Assembly (NCBI GenBank): GCA_029968055.1
Contig: JASCNX010000001.1
Coordinates: 62,001-126,000 of the forward strand
Source of the DNA: Xenophilus aerolatus
GTDB lineage: Bacteria > Pseudomonadota > Gammaproteobacteria > Burkholderiales > Burkholderiaceae_C
Direction: 5' to 3'
DNA: 64,000 nucleotides
Every line of letters starts with the position of its first letter. Positions within the stretch are counted from its first letter, which is position 1. The position numbers and the translations under genes are program-made. Shown piece by piece: positions 59,345-64,000 of this stretch. The notes under the pieces were generated by a model. It ran no database searches and was not told where the DNA came from. It was given only the letters and a program-made list of their open reading frames with translations.

Positions 59345-59884
59345 TCAGTGGGCGGCGAGTTCGGTGCCGTTGACGGTGTGCGCCTCGATCACGCGGCCCC
59401 GGCCGTCGGCCAGCGGCTGCGAGAGGCCCTCGGCGCGCACGCGGTCGCCGGGCTGCAGGCCCAGCTGCGCGAAGCCTTCGGGCTTGAGGTGCACGAAGTC
59501 GCCGCTGTCGAGCACCACGCCGTTGGGGGCGCCGTGCTTGGCGTGGTTGATGCGCAGCACGCGGCCTTCGATCGGTGCGTCGTCATGGGTTGGGGCGAGG
59601 GGCTCGCCGTCGACCTCGCTCAGGCGGTGGAAGTCGTACACCACGTGCGCGCCTTCGCCCTTGGGCGAGGCCGGGCGCTCGCTGCCCTCGACCGTGATGC
59701 GCTGACCGGGCTCGAGTTGCGCGAAGGCGGCTGCGGCGCCGGTGTCGTGCTTGTCGAAGACGAATTGCGTGGGCACGCCGTCGGTGTCGATCAGCACGCC
59801 CTCGTGCTCGCCGCGCGGGCTGTAGATCAGGTGCAGGAAGCGGCCTTCGACCGACCAGACGTCGATGAGTGTGTCGTGGGACAT
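59345..59884 (-). CDS. Cytosolic protein with duplicated beta-rich module
   Basis: An uncharacterised 179-residue protein without signal peptide. It has two copies of one module. The first (about 10-70) has EGRFLHLIYSPRGEHEGVLI then a PGQRITVEG strand. The second (about 105-170) has EGRVLRINHAKHGAPNGVVL, DSGDFVHLKPEGF and PGDRVRAEG. The alternating pattern looks like an OB-type barrel. The next upstream gene encodes a secreted protein with the same module twice. The function is unknown; nucleic-acid, metal or small-ligand binding are all possible for such a fold. Confidence 0.75.
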   Translation of the reverse strand: MSHDTLIDVWSVEGRFLHLIYSPRGEHEGVLIDTDGVPTQFVFDKHDTGAAAAFAQLEPGQRITVEGSERPASPKGEGAHVVYDFHRLSEVDGEPLAPTHDDAPIEGRVLRINHAKHGAPNGVVLDSGDFVHLKPEGFAQLGLQPGDRVRAEGLSQPLADGRGRVIEAHTVNGTELAAH

Positions 59885-59947
59885 GAATGAATCTCGTGAG
59901 GAAAGAATGGGATGGAAAGGAGGGGGGCCGCGGGGGGGCCCGACGGA

Positions 59948-60736
59948 TCAGGCCGGGCGGCGGCGCGGGCCGGGGCGGGCCGGGTCGACCGGGCCCGAGA
60001 GCACGTCCTGCAGCGCCTGCTGCGTGGCGCCCAGGCGGGTCGCCTCGATGCCGGTGCCCAGGGGGCCGCGCGTGCCCCAGCCCTGGACGTAGAGCGGCGC
60101 GCCGGGCTGCAGCAGCCCGCCGATCATCCGGCCCACGTGCGGCGGGAAGCGCACCACCGTGCCGTCGTCGAGCAGCGCGCCGTGCGCGTCGCCGCGGTCG
60201 TTGAACAGCACGCGCGCGATGCGGCCGCCGGCGCTCATCGAGGCCAGCGCAGCCATGGGACGGGGCGGCGGGGGCATGGCGCCGGGCGAGGGCGGCTGGT
60301 CGGTCACGGCGCGGCCGTTGGCACGGATCTCCTGCGCCCGCAGCGCGCCAGCGTCGCCCGCGCGCCAGCCGGTGGCGTCGATGCGGTCACCGACCTTCGC
60401 GAGCGCCGTCACGCTGGCCGACAGATGCGGCGCGAACGCGATCTGCGTGCCGTTGTCCAGCAGCAGGCCGTCGGCCTCGCCGTTGGGGTTGATGAGCCAG
60501 CGCGCCACCTGGCCGCTGACGCTGGCCGTCGCCATCGGCGCCGGGGCCATCGGGCCGCCCGGTGCCATCGGCCCGCCGGGAGGCGGCGGCAGTGCCCCGG
60601 CCATGCCGGCAGGCGGTGGCATCGGCCCCCCCGGCGGGGCGGGCTGCGGTGCGGGCTGGGCGACGGCGATCGCGCAGGCCGCCATCAGGCCGGCCAGCAG
60701 GCTGGCGCGGAAGGAAGAAGGAAGGGAAGTGGCCAT
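59948..60736 (-). CDS. Secreted protein with duplicated beta-rich module and Pro/Gly/Met linker
   Basis: A 262-residue exported protein: signal peptide to AIAVAQ (about residue 26), a Pro/Gly/Met-rich segment up to about 65, then two modules. The first has SGQVARWLINPNGEADGLLL followed by DNGTQIAFAPHL. The second has GGRIARVLFNDRGDAHGALL followed by DDGTVVRFPPHV. Both match the two modules of the neighbouring 179-residue protein. Methionine- and histidine-bearing motifs hint at metal contact, but this is a guess. An AAGGAG site precedes the ATG, and a near-consensus sigma-54 promoter lies about 32-47 bases upstream. It probably heads an operon with the neighbour and the MFS gene. Confidence 0.75.
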   Translation of the reverse strand: MATSLPSSFRASLLAGLMAACAIAVAQPAPQPAPPGGPMPPPAGMAGALPPPPGGPMAPGGPMAPAPMATASVSGQVARWLINPNGEADGLLLDNGTQIAFAPHLSASVTALAKVGDRIDATGWRAGDAGALRAQEIRANGRAVTDQPPSPGAMPPPPRPMAALASMSAGGRIARVLFNDRGDAHGALLDDGTVVRFPPHVGRMIGGLLQPGAPLYVQGWGTRGPLGTGIEATRLGATQQALQDVLSGPVDPARPGPRRRPA

Positions 60737-60767
60737 GGTGTGCTCCTTGAAGGGATGTGCCATGGCT

Positions 60768-60783
60768 TCCAAGACGCGTGCCA
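60768..60783 (-). promoter_or_regulatory. Sigma-54 type -24/-12 promoter before the secreted module protein
   Basis: On the minus strand the sequence reads TGGCACG-CGTC-TTGGA, against a consensus TGGCACG-N4-TTGCA. The -24 element is perfect, spacing is exact, and the -12 element has one mismatch (GG for GC). The start codon lies about 20 bases after the predicted start of transcription. Confidence 0.65.
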
Positions 60784-60789
60784 GTAGCG

Positions 60790-60812
60790 AAGTCCTTTGA
60801 AATCAAGGACTT
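60790..60812. promoter_or_regulatory. Inverted repeat upstream of the -24 element
   Basis: AAGTCCTT-TGAAATC-AAGGACTT is a perfect eight-base inverted repeat centred about 44 bases before the predicted transcription start. It may bind a regulator such as IHF-assisted activator, or be the weak end of the activator transcript; no T run follows. Confidence 0.45.
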
Positions 60813-60845
60813 GCGTTGCCGCACGGGTGGCCGGTCGGATGATCG

Positions 60846-60864
60846 CCGGACAGTGGATGTCCGG
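60846..60864. promoter_or_regulatory. Candidate enhancer site for the sigma-54 activator
   Basis: CCGGACA-GTGGA-TGTCCGG is a perfect seven-base inverted repeat with a five-base spacer. Its centre lies near -98 relative to the predicted sigma-54 start, a normal distance for NtrC-type upstream activating sequences. Confidence 0.55.
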
Positions 60865-60890
60865 AAACACGACAGCGGCTCACCGCTTCT

Positions 60891-62224
<1,334 letters not shown>

Positions 62225-62240
<16 letters not shown>

Positions 62241-63673
62241 GGCATCTCCAGGATGAAGCGCGCACCCGGCGTGCCGGCCTCGTGGCGCAGTTCGCCGCCA
62301 TGGGCGATGGCGACCTCGCGCGCCAGCGCCAGGCCCAGGCCGGTGCCGTCGGCGCGGCCGGTGCCGAAGGGCTCGAACAGGCGGCCGCGCAGGGTGTCGG
62401 GCACGCCCTCGCCGTCGTCGGCGACGCCCAGCACGAGCAGGCCGCGCGCCGCGTCGGCCTCGGCCCACAGCCGCACGCTGCCGCCAGGGCTGCGGGCATG
62501 GCGCACCGCGTTGTCGAGCAGGTTGTCGACGGCGCGCGCCAGGTGCATGGGGTCGAACACGGCGCAGGGCGGGGCGCCTTCGGCCAGCACCAGCGCCACC
62601 TGGCGCTGCGCGGCCGCCGCCGCGGCCGTGGCCAGGCGCTCCTGCAGCCACGGCTGCAGCGGCACGGGCTTCGGGTTCAGGTCCAGCGGCTGGACCAGCG
62701 CGAGCAGGCTGCGCACCACCGCGTCCAGCCGGTCGATCTGGCCGACGATGGTGCGCAGGGCCGAGGCCTGCGTGCCGGGGTCGGCCGCCAGCGCGTTCTC
62801 GGCCTTCAGGCGCATGGCGGCGATGGGGTTGCGGATCTCGTGCGCCACGGCGGAGGTCATGCGGCCCAGCGCCGCCAGCCGCAGGTCGCGGCTGCGCTGG
62901 GCCAGCGCGTCGCGGGCGGCGGCCTGCGCCTGCGCGAAGCGGGCGGCATACCCGTTGTAACTGGCGACGATGCGGTCCAGCTCGTCCAGGCCGGTGCGCG
63001 CCAGCGTCGGCATGGTGTCGGCGGGCGCGGCGGCCAGGGCGGCTTCGAGCCCGCGCAGGCGCGCCCGGCCGCGGTACAGCAGCACCGCGAGCCACAGCGC
63101 CGAGCACACGATCGCCGCCGCCAGCGCGCCCAGGCCCAGGCGCAGGCTGCCTTCGGCCGCCGCGGCGCCGAGCTGGGTGCGCGTCATCGTCCAGGCGGCG
63201 GCGCCCGGCGCGGCGAGCGGGCAGGCCGCGACGATCAGCAGTTCGCGGCTGCCGCGCACCTGCTGCGTGCGCAGGCGCTGGGTGCCCACCGCCTGCTGCG
63301 CGGTCTGCTCGATCAGCGCCTGCTCGGCCGCGGGCACGTCGGTCTTCACGCTGCTGCCTTCGTAGGTCGGGTAGGCATACGCGCCGATGCCGCCCTCGGT
63401 CCGCCAGACGCCGCCTTCGACATACGGCGCCTCGGTCAGCACCAGTTGCAGCAGCACGCGCGCGAGGTCCAGCCGCAGCGCCTTCGTGTCGGGCGCCGAC
63501 TGCGCATAGCGCTGCGCGAGCTGCTCGCAGCTGCCTTCGACGCGCGCACGGCCCAGCTCCAGCTGCATCGCCGGACTCAGCCGATACAGCCCGAGCACCA
63601 CCACGCCCAGCAGCAGGCACACCGCGAGCAGCAGGGCCCAGAACACGGCGAGTTGCAGCCTCAGGGAGCGCAT
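62225..63673 (-). CDS. Membrane sensor histidine kinase
   Basis: A 482-residue kinase that should phosphorylate the adjacent response regulator. It has a first transmembrane helix (about 8-30), a periplasmic domain of about 130 residues without a recognised fold, a second helix (about 178-200) and a short linker. The HisKA domain carries H278 in AVAHEIRNPIAAMRLKAE, and the ATPase domain has N box LLDNAVRH, DDGEGVPD and GTGLGLALAREV. The start is the MRSLRLQLAV methionine; residues encoded further upstream are arginine-rich noise. The signal it senses is unknown. Confidence 0.93.
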
Positions 63674-63824
63674 GGGAATGAGGGGCAGGGCGGAACGAGG
63701 GTGTGAAAGGCGAGCGGAGTATGCGCGACGGCGATGCGCCGGCCCTGACGGACGCCAGCCCGTGCGCCGAGCCGCCAAAGCCCCGCGACCGACGGGGTCG
63801 GGGTGCGCGCGGACAATCCGGCGC

Positions 63825-64000
63825 ATGAGCAGCAGCACCCCCGCCCCCACCTCCCTGCAGATCGACTTCGTGTCCGACGTCTCGTGCCCCTGGTGCGCCG
63901 TCGGCCTGGCCTCGCTGGAACAGGCGCTGGCACGCGTCGGCCCCGAGATCGGCGTGCGCCTGCGCTTCCAGCCCTTCGAGCTCAACCCGCAGATGGTGGC
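63825..64000 (+). CDS. DsbA-family/FrnE-like thioredoxin-fold protein (partial)
   Basis: Only the first 58 residues lie in the window. After a short polar start, LQIDFVSDVSCPWCAVGLAS shows a first thioredoxin strand and a CPWC active-site motif, followed by RLRFQPFELNPQM. That is the pattern of FrnE-like DsbA-family proteins and of 2-hydroxychromene-2-carboxylate isomerases. No signal peptide is present, so it should be cytosolic, as FrnE proteins are. It is divergent from the kinase gene with 151 bases between. Confidence 0.85.
   Translation, partial: MSSSTPAPTSLQIDFVSDVSCPWCAVGLASLEQALARVGPEIGVRLRFQPFELNPQMV

Noticed and set aside
63674-63985. Longer N-terminus for the histidine kinase
   Set aside because: The extra residues are Arg/Pro-rich, overlap the divergent DsbA-family gene and precede the real hydrophobic start MRSLRLQLAVF.

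Overview
This window reads as chromosome of a betaproteobacterium of the Comamonadaceae, probably Variovorax or a close relative. The evidence is the very high G+C content, the paaABCDE order followed by a TetR gene, several stand-alone Bug/TctC solute-binding proteins (a hallmark of Burkholderiales), and intergenic and coding repeats of a type I associate with this family. The genus is an inference. I see no rRNA, tRNA, CRISPR array, prophage or intact insertion sequence, and no gene-free stretch longer than 300 bases.

Layout. 0-9.4 kb (+): phenylacetyl-CoA epoxidase paaABCDE, a TetR regulator, and a branched-chain/aromatic acid ABC transporter whose second permease and first ATPase are one protein. 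9.6-14.4 kb (+): TMEM175-like channel, chorismate synthase, MFS permease, rhomboid protease, aldo/keto reductase. 14.4-20.3 kb (-): a sugar operon made of a ROK repressor, ABC ATPase, permease, binding protein and PfkB kinase. 20.5-24.9 kb (+): a PhaE-like small protein, a class III PHA synthase-like PhaC, GNAT, SDR and an HSL-type hydrolase. 25-35.4 kb: Bug protein and AraC regulator (-); acetoacetate decarboxylase, 3-hydroxyacyl-CoA dehydrogenase and CoA-transferase (+); then serine-glyoxylate-type aminotransferase, FAD oxidoreductase and Bug protein (-) with a divergent LysR gene and a clear LysR box.

35.6-41.1 kb (+): a remarkable two-partner secretion locus. The TPS domain of a filamentous haemagglutinin runs directly into a TpsB outer-membrane transporter that has no start or signal peptide of its own. 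A run of six C at the joint puts the two one base out of frame. A small unknown protein, two lipoproteins and a secreted hydrolase follow. 41.2-48.4 kb: DUF421 pair, a BLUF photoreceptor, and a PrpD / Bug / DUF4387 / AtuA operon divergent from an HTH-citrate synthase fusion that lacks one catalytic histidine. 48.5-56.2 kb: a shikimate/quinate catabolic cluster (IclR, two AroE-like dehydrogenases, dehydroshikimate dehydratase fused to an HPPD-like domain and carrying an in-frame REP insertion, MHS transporter, DctP-type binding protein) with matching inverted repeats in its promoters.

56.4-64 kb: MFS genes, a pair of proteins built from a duplicated beta-rich module, and a histidine kinase / sigma-54 activator pair. 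A near-consensus -24/-12 promoter and two dyads between the activator gene and the module genes suggest that this two-component system drives the module/MFS operon. The window ends inside a DsbA-family gene.

Most promising for novelty: the TPS-TpsB joint at 36.63 kb, the sigma-54-linked paired-module operon at 58-63.7 kb, and the HTH-citrate synthase with its divergent operon at 43-48.4 kb.
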